From the NCBI GenBank assembly GCA_031963045.1, contig JASSUK010000025.1:124001-188000 (forward strand): a DNA stretch of 64,000 nt, given 5' to 3'. Below are positions 33,726 through 42,317 of the stretch, in pieces. A program made the translations under genes and the position numbers. The stretch's first letter is position 1, and each line of letters opens with the position of its first letter. The notes beneath the pieces were generated by a model. It saw only the letters and a program-made list of their open reading frames with translations. It did no database searches and was not told the origin of the DNA. The stretch is from JASSUD01 sp031963045 (GTDB taxonomy: Bacteria > Pseudomonadota > Gammaproteobacteria > Burkholderiales > Burkholderiaceae).

Positions 33726-34780
33726 TTATACAAAGAGCTATTGAGGTAGCGTATGTGAAGTTCTCGTAGCGCAATAACAAGCATAGCTGTGGTTGGGAGC
33801 GCGATAATAATTCCTAAAAAACCTAATAACTGACCAAAAACCAGTAAAGAAAAAATAGCTGCCAGAGGGTGTAGACCCAGGCGCTCTCCTACTAGTCGTG
33901 GCGTGAGGAAGGAGCTTTCAAGAATTTGCCCAATTGCGTAAATGAGTACAACAGCACCTACATGCCATCCCCCGCCAAATTCTAAAAAAGCAGCGAATGC
34001 AGCTAAACCAAAGCCTAGAAAATAGCCTACATAGGGTATGAGGATTGCGAAACCCGTAAAAATGCCGATAGGTATGGCAGTGCCTAGCCCACTTAACGAG
34101 AGACTGACCGCGTAATAGATCGCAAGTAATACCAACACCAGTAATTGACCGCGCAAATATTGCGAAAGCAGCGCATCCATTTCACCTGTGAGCTGATTGG
34201 TTTTATGTAACCAACGCTGTGGGATAAGATTTTGAGCGCGCTTTTTGAGCAAATGCCAGTCATTCAACATGTAATAAATGACTAAAGGCAGCATAAAAAC
34301 TGCACCAAAAAACGCGATGGCTACGGTCCCGCTGGTGTAGATAGATTTCCATAGCGTAGAAAATACCACGCCGCTATGGCTAGAGAACTGTTCTGTAACC
34401 CAAGCTTTGACATTACCAACTTCTAGACCCGCTTGTGCGAGCAAAGGAGAGAGTGTTTTATGGGAATGGGATAAAAGTTGCGATACCTGCTGCTGTATAC
34501 GTGGAGCTTCTTTTTGGATTACCGCATATTCCAAAAATATAACGCCAACCGTAGCGCACAGCAAAAATAGCATCATGAGCAGAACAGACAGCGCGCGAGG
34601 CACTTTGTGCCGAGCAAGCCACTCTACACCCGGATGTAAAACATAGGCTACAAGGGCGCCTAGCAGAAATGGCCAGAGGACAGGGCCAAGTCCCCATAAA
34701 ATTAGACCTAATGCGGCGAGGCCTAAAGCAGTGTAGATAATCTTCTTTGTAGATGCAGAAGTAGAGGATGTGGAGGCCAT
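33716..34780 (-). CDS. AI-2E family transporter (PerM/YdgG-like)
   Basis: Membrane protein of 354 aa with about seven or eight hydrophobic segments. The family architecture is clear: two helices at the start (KKIIYTALGLAALGLILWGL, LWPFLLGALVAYVLHPGVEWL), then a third with SVLLMMLFLLCATVGVIFLE. A cytoplasmic or periplasmic helical section leads to the conserved core ILIPYVGYFLGFGLAAFAAFLEFG and FLTPRLVGERLGLHPLAAIFSLLVFG. The name derives from TqsA; most members have no proven substrate, and PerM-like members are general permease candidates. AGGAT lies eight bases before the ATG. The stop codon falls in a family B repeat. Confidence 0.92.
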   Translation of the reverse strand: MASTSSTSASTKKIIYTALGLAALGLILWGLGPVLWPFLLGALVAYVLHPGVEWLARHKVPRALSVLLMMLFLLCATVGVIFLEYAVIQKEAPRIQQQVSQLLSHSHKTLSPLLAQAGLEVGNVKAWVTEQFSSHSGVVFSTLWKSIYTSGTVAIAFFGAVFMLPLVIYYMLNDWHLLKKRAQNLIPQRWLHKTNQLTGEMDALLSQYLRGQLLVLVLLAIYYAVSLSLSGLGTAIPIGIFTGFAILIPYVGYFLGFGLAAFAAFLEFGGGWHVGAVVLIYAIGQILESSFLTPRLVGERLGLHPLAAIFSLLVFGQLLGFLGIIIALPTTAMLVIALRELHIRYLNSSLYKKK

Positions 34781-34824
34781 AGAATCCTATATCGATGTTC
34801 AGTGAAAATATATCGGATGTGGCG

Positions 34825-34969
34825 TAGGGCGTGTCCTCAATTGCCCCAAAGGGCCCATCTTTGAGGTTGTGCGGTGCTCGAGATCCTCACTGTACTCAAG
34901 TGCATCCGGATCCTGCGCTCCTGCTTCCCCAAATAGGAGCCCCTTTGGGGCAATTGAGGACACGTCCTA
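34825..34969. repeat. Family A MITE-like inverted repeat, copy 4
   Basis: A 145-bp copy with small differences at the right end (CACGTCCTAG). It lies 45 bases upstream of the AI-2E-family transporter gene and is divergent from the large unknown protein. Confidence 0.87.
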
Positions 34970-35212
34970 GGTAAATGATCAGTAAAACGCAGGCCTGCAT
35001 GCGAAAAGTAAAAAATTCCAATATGTAAGAGGGAAAGACCTGATAGGATATATTCTTAAGACTCTATAAAAATAAGGTATCTTTCGGAGGGATGTCTTTA
35101 AAAAGATAGGGTGTGCCCATTTTTCTTCTGGCATTCAGACTTCTCCCGTTGCGCAGGCACACAGCAACTTAAAAAATATAGACCTTATTACGCCATCTGC
35201 TTTTGGATGATG
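34970..35212. other. Intergenic sequence between two MITEs, no gene seen
   Basis: About 240 bases of A/T-rich sequence between copies 4 and 5 of family A. GGAGGGATG at 35087-35095 gives a start with a strong ribosome binding site, but the frame closes after five codons. The promoters for the divergent flanking genes are probably here or in the 90 bases after copy 5. Confidence 0.4.
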
Positions 35213-35354
35213 TAGGGCGTGCCCTCAATTACCAAAGGGCCCATTTTTGAGGTCGTGCGGTGCTCGGGATCCTCACTGTACTCTACAGTTCCGGTCCCTG
35301 TGCTCCTGCTCCCCCAAATATGAACCCTTTGGGGCAATTAAGGGCACGCCCTAA
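35213..35354. repeat. Family A MITE-like inverted repeat, copy 5
   Basis: A 142-bp copy in the same gap as copy 4, and the two share orientation. Two copies 240 bases apart could mobilise the DNA between them or recombine. It ends 89 bases before the large unknown protein. Confidence 0.87.
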
Positions 35355-35442
35355 GGCACATAGATTAGTAGTACCTATTTTAGTTCGCTTGGTTTTTAAA
35401 ACTGATTTTTCCTCTTAGCTTGATTCATCTAAAGGATCGTAG

Positions 35443-37692
35443 ATGCCACCACCTGTAGCTTCTCTCAGCCCTTCCATCACTCCAACATGGACGCAAGAGC
35501 CTGTCGAAACGGATTCTAACGGGCTTTTTTCATGGCTTCCTGGATTACCTCCATTGGATCTTGATGAGGCAACGCAAGGTTTGGCTGGGGGCATTGGCTA
35601 CGCGAAAATAATTCTTCAGGGTGGTCTATCTTCTCTATATACAGAGCTCCAGAATATTGGGTTGTTGCTTAAGAGTGCGCCTATGGAGTATATAGCTTCG
35701 CTAATTTCTCCCGGGGAGACGCTGACAGAGTGCTCAGTAGCACTGGGAATAGATGCATCTATTCTTACCTTGTCTCTGCTGGCGATAAAGGGTGGTAATG
35801 AAGGTCAGGATGACGCGGGCGAGCGCAAAGTTGAATTAAGCAATAAACGTGCGTTTCTTGAGAGCGTAGCTAAAGACACTGCTCAATCCTTCGAACGAAA
35901 AGATTTCGAAAAATTTGAAGAAATACAAAAGCACGAACTTAATTTGATTACAGTCAGCGAGAAGAGGAATGCACACGATGAAGCTATTGGAAAAGCTTCT
36001 TTGCGCGCAGGTAAGGCAATTCGCAATAAGACGCTGGTAGAGCTGTGTGCGCATATAGTGCTGGCTGCCGTGAACAGTATTTTGATAGTAGGCGTGGGGT
36101 CTGGTATATCGCTAAGCTTTGCCATTAGCGCTTCAGTATTATCTCTAGCTTTGGGGATATGGGCTGCTATGAGTGCGGTGCGATTGGGCAGGGCTTTTCA
36201 TGCAAAAACAAAAGAAGAGAAAAAGTGGGCCCAAGCAGAAAGAGAGGCCATCGGTGAGTATGTACAGAGAGTAGAGGACAAAGCAGAGGCGGCAGAGATA
36301 GCAACGATGTGCTTAAGTCCAGCAAAACTAAGCGCTGATATAGACCGAGAAAGAGAAATGGTCACTGCTTACCTTGAGTCTATTCAAGAAGAAGCACGCT
36401 ATCGCGAAGAATTTGCAAATAGCTTTTATCGTTGGAACCTAGGTTTTTTAACTAGTACCAGCTTATATGGTAGCAGTGCGATTTTTCAAAATGCATTAGT
36501 TACTTTACCCGCATTGGCTGGGTTTACTGCTTTGGCTAATCCAGTGGTACTCGGCGTTTTGCTTGCTAGTGGCATGTTTGGCAGTATTGCTATGGCGATA
36601 TGCTCACAGCAATTTTTATATATGCCTGATGAGCAGAAACGCTATGATCAGCAGCTTGATCAATACTTGCCGCAGATTCAACCCAATCTGAAAACACCGA
36701 TTGATCTGGATGCGCAATTGTATACGGTGTTAGAAGGACCGAGCATGGGGATGGAGGTTCCGATGGAGCTATTTAAGACTGCAATGCCATCGCCGGCGCA
36801 GTCTCCAACTTTGTCGCTAAAGCAGTCTTCAATGCCGTCATCGGCGCAACCTCCAATGAGTGATTTATCATCTGATTCCGTAGATCGTAATTTAATCATT
36901 GCGACCGATCGTTTTCTAGGAATTTACGAGCGTACGCTACTTCAAGCTGCGACCCATAAACGGATAGATGCGCAAGAAAAGGCGCGGCGTACATTCCTTA
37001 ATGCTGTGGCAGAAAACACGAATAAAAACTATAACGCTAAATTTTTCCGCTGGCAGTCTGTTACGGATAAGCCAGTGAATGCGCCTGATTTTTCACATAG
37101 CTGTAAGGCGGCCTTAAGCGTGATGGGTGTTCTGGTCAGAGTTTTTGCAAATCCTGTGCGGATGGCCGAACTACTTAGGCAAGCGCGGGAAGAATGGAAC
37201 GCAAAGCGTAATACATTAACCATAGAAACGCTCAATGCATTTTTGAAAACTGAAGGAAAAAGCTCGGAGATTCAATCCGAGTTTATGAAGTGTGTTTTTA
37301 AAGCCGAGAGAGATTACTTAGAAGTTAAAGACAAGACCTACGAAGAAATTAAAAACAAGATTCCTAATATATATAGCCAATTTAAAGATCAACATATAAA
37401 AGCTAGCGCACGCAGAGATGCTATTAATAAATTAATCCAGAGCGACAACCTTTTAGCGCTGCGTGAAGGCTTTATTAATATGCAAAAGCCCAAAGACGAG
37501 TCTGCAGAAAGCACATCTTTTCAAAAGGGCAAAATATCTGTCGATCAAGCTATGAATCAAGACTTTGTCAAGTGTTTCTGGGAATTTGATGGCGATTATA
37601 AAAAAGGGCATAGCCCGGATTCTATGTATGAAACTAGACGTGGCGTTAATTTCGTATTAGCAGGGTCTCTGGCCCCGGCTAGATGGGCGTAA
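35443..37692 (+). CDS. Large unknown membrane protein, effector candidate (749 aa)
   Basis: No family recognised. After a Pro/Ser-rich start (1-40) come weakly hydrophobic segments (50-115), a charged helical region (130-195), a pair of membrane helices (about 200-246), a coiled-coil-like acidic stretch (255-325) and a second pair (about 343-388). A low-complexity Pro/Ser linker follows (about 445-475) with the imperfect repeat MPSPAQSPTLS / MPSSAQPPMSDLS. The last 270 residues are hydrophilic and helical, with many Lys and Glu. Two helical hairpins within long soluble helical arms resemble type III translocators or membrane-acting effectors, but no motif proves this. AAAGGAT lies eight bases before the ATG. 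Two MITEs lie upstream, and its end overlaps the convergent PIG-L gene by 14 bases. Confidence 0.8.
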   Translation: MPPPVASLSPSITPTWTQEPVETDSNGLFSWLPGLPPLDLDEATQGLAGGIGYAKIILQGGLSSLYTELQNIGLLLKSAPMEYIASLISPGETLTECSVALGIDASILTLSLLAIKGGNEGQDDAGERKVELSNKRAFLESVAKDTAQSFERKDFEKFEEIQKHELNLITVSEKRNAHDEAIGKASLRAGKAIRNKTLVELCAHIVLAAVNSILIVGVGSGISLSFAISASVLSLALGIWAAMSAVRLGRAFHAKTKEEKKWAQAEREAIGEYVQRVEDKAEAAEIATMCLSPAKLSADIDREREMVTAYLESIQEEARYREEFANSFYRWNLGFLTSTSLYGSSAIFQNALVTLPALAGFTALANPVVLGVLLASGMFGSIAMAICSQQFLYMPDEQKRYDQQLDQYLPQIQPNLKTPIDLDAQLYTVLEGPSMGMEVPMELFKTAMPSPAQSPTLSLKQSSMPSSAQPPMSDLSSDSVDRNLIIATDRFLGIYERTLLQAATHKRIDAQEKARRTFLNAVAENTNKNYNAKFFRWQSVTDKPVNAPDFSHSCKAALSVMGVLVRVFANPVRMAELLRQAREEWNAKRNTLTIETLNAFLKTEGKSSEIQSEFMKCVFKAERDYLEVKDKTYEEIKNKIPNIYSQFKDQHIKASARRDAINKLIQSDNLLALREGFINMQKPKDESAESTSFQKGKISVDQAMNQDFVKCFWEFDGDYKKGHSPDSMYETRRGVNFVLAGSLAPARWA

Positions 37693-38458
37693 GGCCCAGC
37701 AGGTTGGGTTGAGGTATCAGCCCCAACCTGCTGCCCATATGCTTTCCTGGTTTGCAGAACTTACCGGTATGCATAGTGGTTACGCTTTGGAGTTGCCAAT
37801 AAGATTCGGGCGAGTGAAGGTCGGCGAGTAGATGTTCGTTGAACAATGCAATTTGACTGGTGTAGACACGTGTAGCCTGGGATTTGGCTGTGGTGCCTAT
37901 GAACAGGTCACCGAGTAAATCAGCTGGTTGCGCTACTAGACCTTGTTTGCGCCAGTCTGCCAGCCGCTCAGTAACAAGATGTGTGGTGCGTCGGTATAGC
38001 GCATCTTCAAAGAAAAACCAGGGTCGCTGACTTTTCTCACGCAGAAATAGCGAGAGTGCTGCACGTTGTACTAATAGATGATCGCTGTGGCATAAGCCGA
38101 ATGGGGCGACCACACCCGCATCAGGATACGCGTCAAGGACGATGGCAAGTTGTGTTGCGATATCACTCGAAGTGCACGGTACATTATATTGACCATCAAA
38201 AAAATCGAGCCATATAGCCTGCGCGCCAAGTATGTCGAGGGCGCAACGATCTTCTTTACGGCGTACGCATACGGCTTGGTCCGCTGTGGCAAAACCCGCG
38301 CGACGATCCCAGGATGGTGCAGGAGTGCCGCGCGGAGGAATGCCTGCAAAGACGGTTACCACAATCGAACCCGGTGCCATGGCAAGCAGATGGCCACAGC
38401 TGAACACACCATCATCAAGATGGGGAGAAATCACTAGCCAACGGTTTGTTGATGCCAT
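37679..38458 (-). CDS. PIG-L family deacetylase
   Basis: Zinc-dependent deacetylase of the LmbE/PIG-L family, which remove acetyl groups from N-acetylglucosamine-type sugars. The N-terminal motif ISPHLDDGVFSCG has the metal-binding PHxDD, and PFGLCHSDHLLVQRAAL has the later H-x2-H. RRKEDRCALDILGAQAIWLDF is also typical. Which sugar it acts on cannot be seen. I chose the ATG at 38458 (AGGCGG upstream; 259 aa). The frame opens 26 codons earlier with a basic segment. The C-terminal residues QPNLLGLTPI are encoded by a short palindrome related to family B (37698-37733), so the natural end of the protein may have been altered. Confidence 0.88.
   Translation of the reverse strand: MASTNRWLVISPHLDDGVFSCGHLLAMAPGSIVVTVFAGIPPRGTPAPSWDRRAGFATADQAVCVRRKEDRCALDILGAQAIWLDFFDGQYNVPCTSSDIATQLAIVLDAYPDAGVVAPFGLCHSDHLLVQRAALSLFLREKSQRPWFFFEDALYRRTTHLVTERLADWRKQGLVAQPADLLGDLFIGTTAKSQATRVYTSQIALFNEHLLADLHSPESYWQLQSVTTMHTGKFCKPGKHMGSRLGLIPQPNLLGLTPI
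37698..37733. repeat. Short family B-related palindrome inside a gene end
   Basis: AGCAGGTTGGG ... CCCAACCTGCT, a 36-base hairpin with the family B core and no interior. It lies just after the large unknown gene and within the last codons of the PIG-L gene. Confidence 0.55.
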
Positions 38459-38600
38459 AGCCGCCTGTCTGGTAGGTTCATTTTCTGTTCTTTGACGTGG
38501 CACTAAAACACGTCCTACTTTCTTAAAAAGAAACATCAGAACATACCAGGAGCCTTATTTTAGTCAGGTTATCAACCTAATCTGATCAAGGCAGCAGCGC

Positions 38601-38633
38601 ATAGGTTGGGGTTCGTACTTCGCCTCAACCTAT
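38601..38633. repeat. Short family B-related palindrome
   Basis: ATAGGTTGGGGTTCGTACTTCGCCTCAACCTAT, a 33-base mini-hairpin four bases from the emrA stop codon. Its ends match family B, and its loop (GTTCGTACTTCGC) resembles the GTTCGTACCTC words of the large copies. Confidence 0.6.
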
Positions 38634-38636
38634 GAA

Positions 38637-39920
38637 TTACGGCTTTTTTGTGGCTTTTGAGTGGACTGTAACCACCCCACTATTGCGCCTAATAATCTCC
38701 TGAATCTCCGCATCGGCTTCCTTGCCATACTCTTTGAATACCTCTGTCTGATAGCGCGCAGGATTTTGCGTGGAATTTGTAGTGGGCAATGAAGAAGGGG
38801 TATCGGAAGAAGCGGTGCGATGTATATCTACACGGGCTTTCATTGAGAACCCAATTCTTAGTGGGTGGGCTTTGAGTTGCGCGGGATCCAAAGCGATGCG
38901 TACGGGCAAGCGTTGTACAACCTTGATCCAGTTCCCCGTTGCATTTTGAGCAGGCAATAGCGAAAACGCACCGCCGGTTCCTGCTGAAAACCCTACAACC
39001 TTTCCGCGGAACTCAACATTGGAACCATACGCATCCGCCCATAATTTAACAGGCTGCCCTACGCGGATATGGCGAAGCTGTCCTTCCTTAAAATTCGCAT
39101 CAACCCAGAGCGCATCCAGCGGTATGATGGCCATTAACGGGCTGCCTGGTGCTGCGCGCTGCCCCAATTGCGCAGAGCGTTTGGCTATATAGCCTCCAAC
39201 TGGAGCTGGCAGGCGTGTGCGTGCAAAATTTAAATAGGCGTCACGTAGCTGTGCGGCGGCGGCTAACACGGTGGGGTGTTCATCTAGTGAGAGCTGATCG
39301 GTGAGCGCTCGATTTGCAGCCAGTTGTTGTTTCGCTATATCCAGCGCCGCTTGTGCTGCTAGGGCAGTCGAGCGCGCATGTGCCACTTCTTCGGTAGAAA
39401 TGGCACCGCTTTTGGCCATGGCTAAACGTCGTGCTAGGTCGTTTTGTGTACGTGTGAGATCTACTTGGCGTTGCGCAATGGTTGCATGATAGGTGTCGTT
39501 ATTAATATAGACAGTGCGCGTTTGGCGAACTGCCTGGGCTAGGCCTGCACGCGCTTTATAGAGTGCCACAAGCGCATCTGCTGAATCGAGCTCTACTAGC
39601 GGAGCGCCCGCTTCTACTTTTTGTGTATCGTCTACATGTAAGGCAACAATGGTTCCGCTTACTTGAGGCGTAATTTGTACAATATTGCCATTGGTATAGG
39701 CATCATCCGTACTCTCAAAAAAACGCCCGTATAGCACATAGTGCAATATCACCCAAAGCGCTGCTACTGCACACAGCGCACCTAGCGATAGCATCAGCCA
39801 TTTCCGGCGAGAAGGTGCAGAGGTTGAATCTGGTTCAGTTGGAGCAGTCCCAGCGTCAGTCTGTGTGTTTGATGAAGGAGCGGAATGCGGGTCTGATGCA
39901 GGAGGAGTAGGGTTGGGCAT
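38637..39920 (-). CDS. emrA: EmrA-type membrane fusion protein (HlyD family)
   Basis: Periplasmic adaptor of a drug efflux pump. It has an acidic, Pro/Ser/Thr-rich N-terminal tail of about 38 residues, one membrane helix (WLMLSLGALCAVAALWVILHYV) and the EmrA motif GRFFESTDDAYTNGNIVQITPQVSG. The lipoyl half VDDTQKVEAGAPLVELDS precedes a coiled-coil hairpin (about 120-215), and a beta-barrel part contains LWVDANFKEGQLRHIRVGQPV. At 427 aa it is normal in length. EmrA works with the transporter EmrB and an outer membrane channel. No emrB follows: downstream is a PIG-L deacetylase, and upstream is typA, divergent. The adaptor must use a partner encoded elsewhere or be a leftover. Confidence 0.92.
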   Translation of the reverse strand: MPNPTPPASDPHSAPSSNTQTDAGTAPTEPDSTSAPSRRKWLMLSLGALCAVAALWVILHYVLYGRFFESTDDAYTNGNIVQITPQVSGTIVALHVDDTQKVEAGAPLVELDSADALVALYKARAGLAQAVRQTRTVYINNDTYHATIAQRQVDLTRTQNDLARRLAMAKSGAISTEEVAHARSTALAAQAALDIAKQQLAANRALTDQLSLDEHPTVLAAAAQLRDAYLNFARTRLPAPVGGYIAKRSAQLGQRAAPGSPLMAIIPLDALWVDANFKEGQLRHIRVGQPVKLWADAYGSNVEFRGKVVGFSAGTGGAFSLLPAQNATGNWIKVVQRLPVRIALDPAQLKAHPLRIGFSMKARVDIHRTASSDTPSSLPTTNSTQNPARYQTEVFKEYGKEADAEIQEIIRRNSGVVTVHSKATKKP

Positions 39921-40035
39921 GAAATGGCGGGTCTAAGTTCAACAGATTGATGGATAGCAAGTTTGCTATGCGCGTTGGCGAGTGCCTAGATTGCAAAAAG
40001 CAGTGATGTAAGTGTACTTAATAATAAAAAAGAAC

Positions 40036-40171
40036 GGTAGGTTGGTGGTGAGGTACGAACCCCAACATGCGTGCCACTGGCTTCTGATCTTTGCTTTTGA
40101 GCGTTTATAGGCAAGTCTTCAAGGACGCCGCGGCCTGCATGTTGGGGTTCGTACCTCACCACCAACCTACC
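40036..40171. repeat. Family B palindromic repeat, copy 8
   Basis: A complete copy between the divergent emrA and typA genes, one of the few copies not placed at gene ends. The 499-bp gap otherwise holds A/T-rich sequence and the hairpin at 40354-40397. I see no gene in it. Confidence 0.87.
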
Positions 40172-40353
40172 TGACATCTAAAGTACTCGCTACTGTTCAA
40201 TATTCAAAATATATTTTAAAGGCCCTTTGTCAGATTCTAGGAAAAGAATTCTCCAAAGGTAGCGCTTCTGTTATTGAAGGTGAGCCTGCGTGCTAGAATT
40301 GCAGGTTTTTAACGCTAGATTTATAGCTGTTAGTTCCGCTATGCCTATCACTG

Positions 40354-40397
40354 CGCGCTCCATCAAGCCGAGGGCGCGGTCGGTTTTTATTTTTTTC
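40354..40397 (+). terminator. Terminator-like hairpin in the typA leader
   Basis: CGCGCTC (40354-40360) pairs with GGGCGCG (40372-40378) around an 11-base loop, and GTCGGTTTTTATTTTTTT follows. This has the form of an intrinsic terminator and lies only about 25 bases before the typA start, where no ribosome binding site is visible. It may end an unannotated upstream transcript or attenuate typA. In Burkholderia I would expect typA to follow truB, which is not here. Confidence 0.45.
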
Positions 40398-40419
40398 CCT
40401 TTATTTTTATTGCTCTTTC

Positions 40420-42231
40420 ATGACTCGCGCCCTTCGTAATATCGCCATTATCGCCCACGTCGATCATGGTAAAACCACTTTAGTGGATCAATTGCTCAGA
40501 CAGTCTGGTGCCTTTGCTGCGCATCAGCATATTGCCGAACGTATTATGGACTCCAATGATTTGGAGAAAGAGCGCGGTATTACCATTCTCGCTAAAAACT
40601 GTGCGGTGGAGTACGAAGGTACACATATCAATATTGTAGATACGCCGGGCCATGCCGATTTTGGTGGTGAAGTAGAGCGCGTCCTTTCTATGGTAGATGG
40701 TGTGCTGTTGCTGGTTGACGCAGTGGAAGGCCCTATGCCTCAAACGCGTTTTGTGACGCAAAAAGCCTTGGCTTTAGGGCTGCGCCCGATCGTCGTAGTC
40801 AATAAGGTGGATCGTCCTGGCGCGCGTGCAGAGTGGGTGGTGAACCAGACCTTTGATTTGTTTGACAAATTGGGCGCCAGTGAAGATCAATTGGACTTCC
40901 CCGTTATTTATGCTTCAGGGCTCAATGGTTATGCCGGGCTTGATGACAGTGTACGCAGCGGTGATATGCGTGTGCTGTTCGAGGCCATTTTAGAGCATGT
41001 ACCTATGCGCTCAGATGATGTAACAGGTCCGTTGCAGCTGCAGATCGCTTCGCTCGATTACTCCAGTTATGTGGGCCGTATCGGTATTGGCCGTATTGCT
41101 CGAGGCACCTTGCGCGCAGGGCAATCTATTGCGCTCTGTCAAGGTCCAGATGGTGAAGTGCTCAACCGTAAAGTGAACCAGATCCAGAAATTTAAAGGAT
41201 TAGAGCGCACGATAGTCGAATCAGCTCAGGCTGGCGATATTGTGCTGGTCAGTGGAATGGATGAGATTGGTATTGGTGTAACGCTATGCGACCCTGCCGC
41301 TGTGGATCCCTTGCCCTTAATCAGCGTGGATGAGCCAACGTTGACAATGAATTTTTGTGTGAATACTTCTCCGCTTGCAGGACGCGAAGGTAAATTTATT
41401 ACCAGCCGTCAGATTCGTGAACGCTTACAAAAAGAACTCAATCACAACGTGGCCTTGCGCGTAAAAGATACGGCAGACGAGACCGTTTTCGAAGTCTCTG
41501 GGCGAGGTGAGCTGCATTTGACGATTTTGGTCGAAAATATGCGCCGCGAAGGCTATGAATTAGCCGTTTCCCGTCCCCGCGTAGTTATCCGCGAAATCGA
41601 CGGAGTCAAACACGAGCCGTTTGAAGTATTGACCGTCGATATTGAAGACGCTCACCAAGGTGGTGTGATGGAAGAGCTGGGTCGTCGTAAAGGCGAATTG
41701 CTCGATATGGTTCCAGATGGTCGTGGTCGTACACGCTTGGAGTATCGCATTGCATCACGTGGATTGATCGGCCTGTCGAGCGACTTTTTAACGCTCACAC
41801 GCGGCTCTGGTCTGATGAGCCATATTTTTGAACACTATGCTCCAATGCGCGAAGGCAGCACGGGTGAGCGTCGAAATGGTGTGCTTATTTCACAGGATGA
41901 GGGTGCTGCTGTAGCCTATGCATTGTGGAAGCTGCAAGACCGTGGCCGTATGTTTGTGAAGCCAGGTGATGCATTGTATGAAGGTATGATTATCGGTATT
42001 CATAGCCGAGATAATGACTTGATCGTGAACCCTATTCGCGAGAAAAAACTCACCAATGTACGTGCATCGGGTAAAGACGAGCATATCGATTTAGTGACGC
42101 CGATTGCCATGTCTTTAGAATATGCTGTGGAATTTATTTCAGACGATGAATTGGTCGAAGTAACGCCTCAGTCTATTCGCTTGCGTAAGCGTTGGCTTAA
42201 AGAACACGAGCGTCGTCGCGCAGATCGGTAA
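40420..42231 (+). CDS. typA: Ribosome-binding GTPase TypA/BipA
   Basis: Translational GTPase that binds the 70S ribosome and aids 50S assembly and stress adaptation. G-domain motifs: AHVDHGKTTLVDQLL (G1), RGITILAKN (G2), VDTPGHADFGGEVERVL (G3) and VVNKVDRPGARAEWV (G4). EF-G-like domains follow (SLDYSSYVGRIGIGRIARG, FEVSGRGELHLTILVENMRREGYE) and then the BipA-specific C-terminal domain (HEPFEVLTVDIEDAHQGGVME ... LTNVRASGKDEHIDL). At 603 aa it is normal. The leader is T-rich with a terminator-like hairpin and no clear ribosome binding site. The ferritin-like gene follows in the same direction. Confidence 0.97.
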   Translation: MTRALRNIAIIAHVDHGKTTLVDQLLRQSGAFAAHQHIAERIMDSNDLEKERGITILAKNCAVEYEGTHINIVDTPGHADFGGEVERVLSMVDGVLLLVDAVEGPMPQTRFVTQKALALGLRPIVVVNKVDRPGARAEWVVNQTFDLFDKLGASEDQLDFPVIYASGLNGYAGLDDSVRSGDMRVLFEAILEHVPMRSDDVTGPLQLQIASLDYSSYVGRIGIGRIARGTLRAGQSIALCQGPDGEVLNRKVNQIQKFKGLERTIVESAQAGDIVLVSGMDEIGIGVTLCDPAAVDPLPLISVDEPTLTMNFCVNTSPLAGREGKFITSRQIRERLQKELNHNVALRVKDTADETVFEVSGRGELHLTILVENMRREGYELAVSRPRVVIREIDGVKHEPFEVLTVDIEDAHQGGVMEELGRRKGELLDMVPDGRGRTRLEYRIASRGLIGLSSDFLTLTRGSGLMSHIFEHYAPMREGSTGERRNGVLISQDEGAAVAYALWKLQDRGRMFVKPGDALYEGMIIGIHSRDNDLIVNPIREKKLTNVRASGKDEHIDLVTPIAMSLEYAVEFISDDELVEVTPQSIRLRKRWLKEHERRRADR

Positions 42232-42239
42232 ATGTCTCT

Positions 42240-42279
42240 ATCAGGGCAGCTTCACAAAAATAAAAAATGGCTGCCTGAT
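42240..42279. other. Inverted repeat after typA
   Basis: ATCAGGGCAGC (42240-42250) pairs with GGCTGCCTGAT (42269-42279) around an A-rich loop of 18 bases. There is no T-run after it, so it is a weak candidate for an intrinsic terminator. It may be a processing or stability element between typA and the ferritin-like gene. Confidence 0.35.
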
Positions 42280-42317
42280 GCAAAAAATAGATTCTTGAAT
42301 AAAGAAGGGAGATTGAA

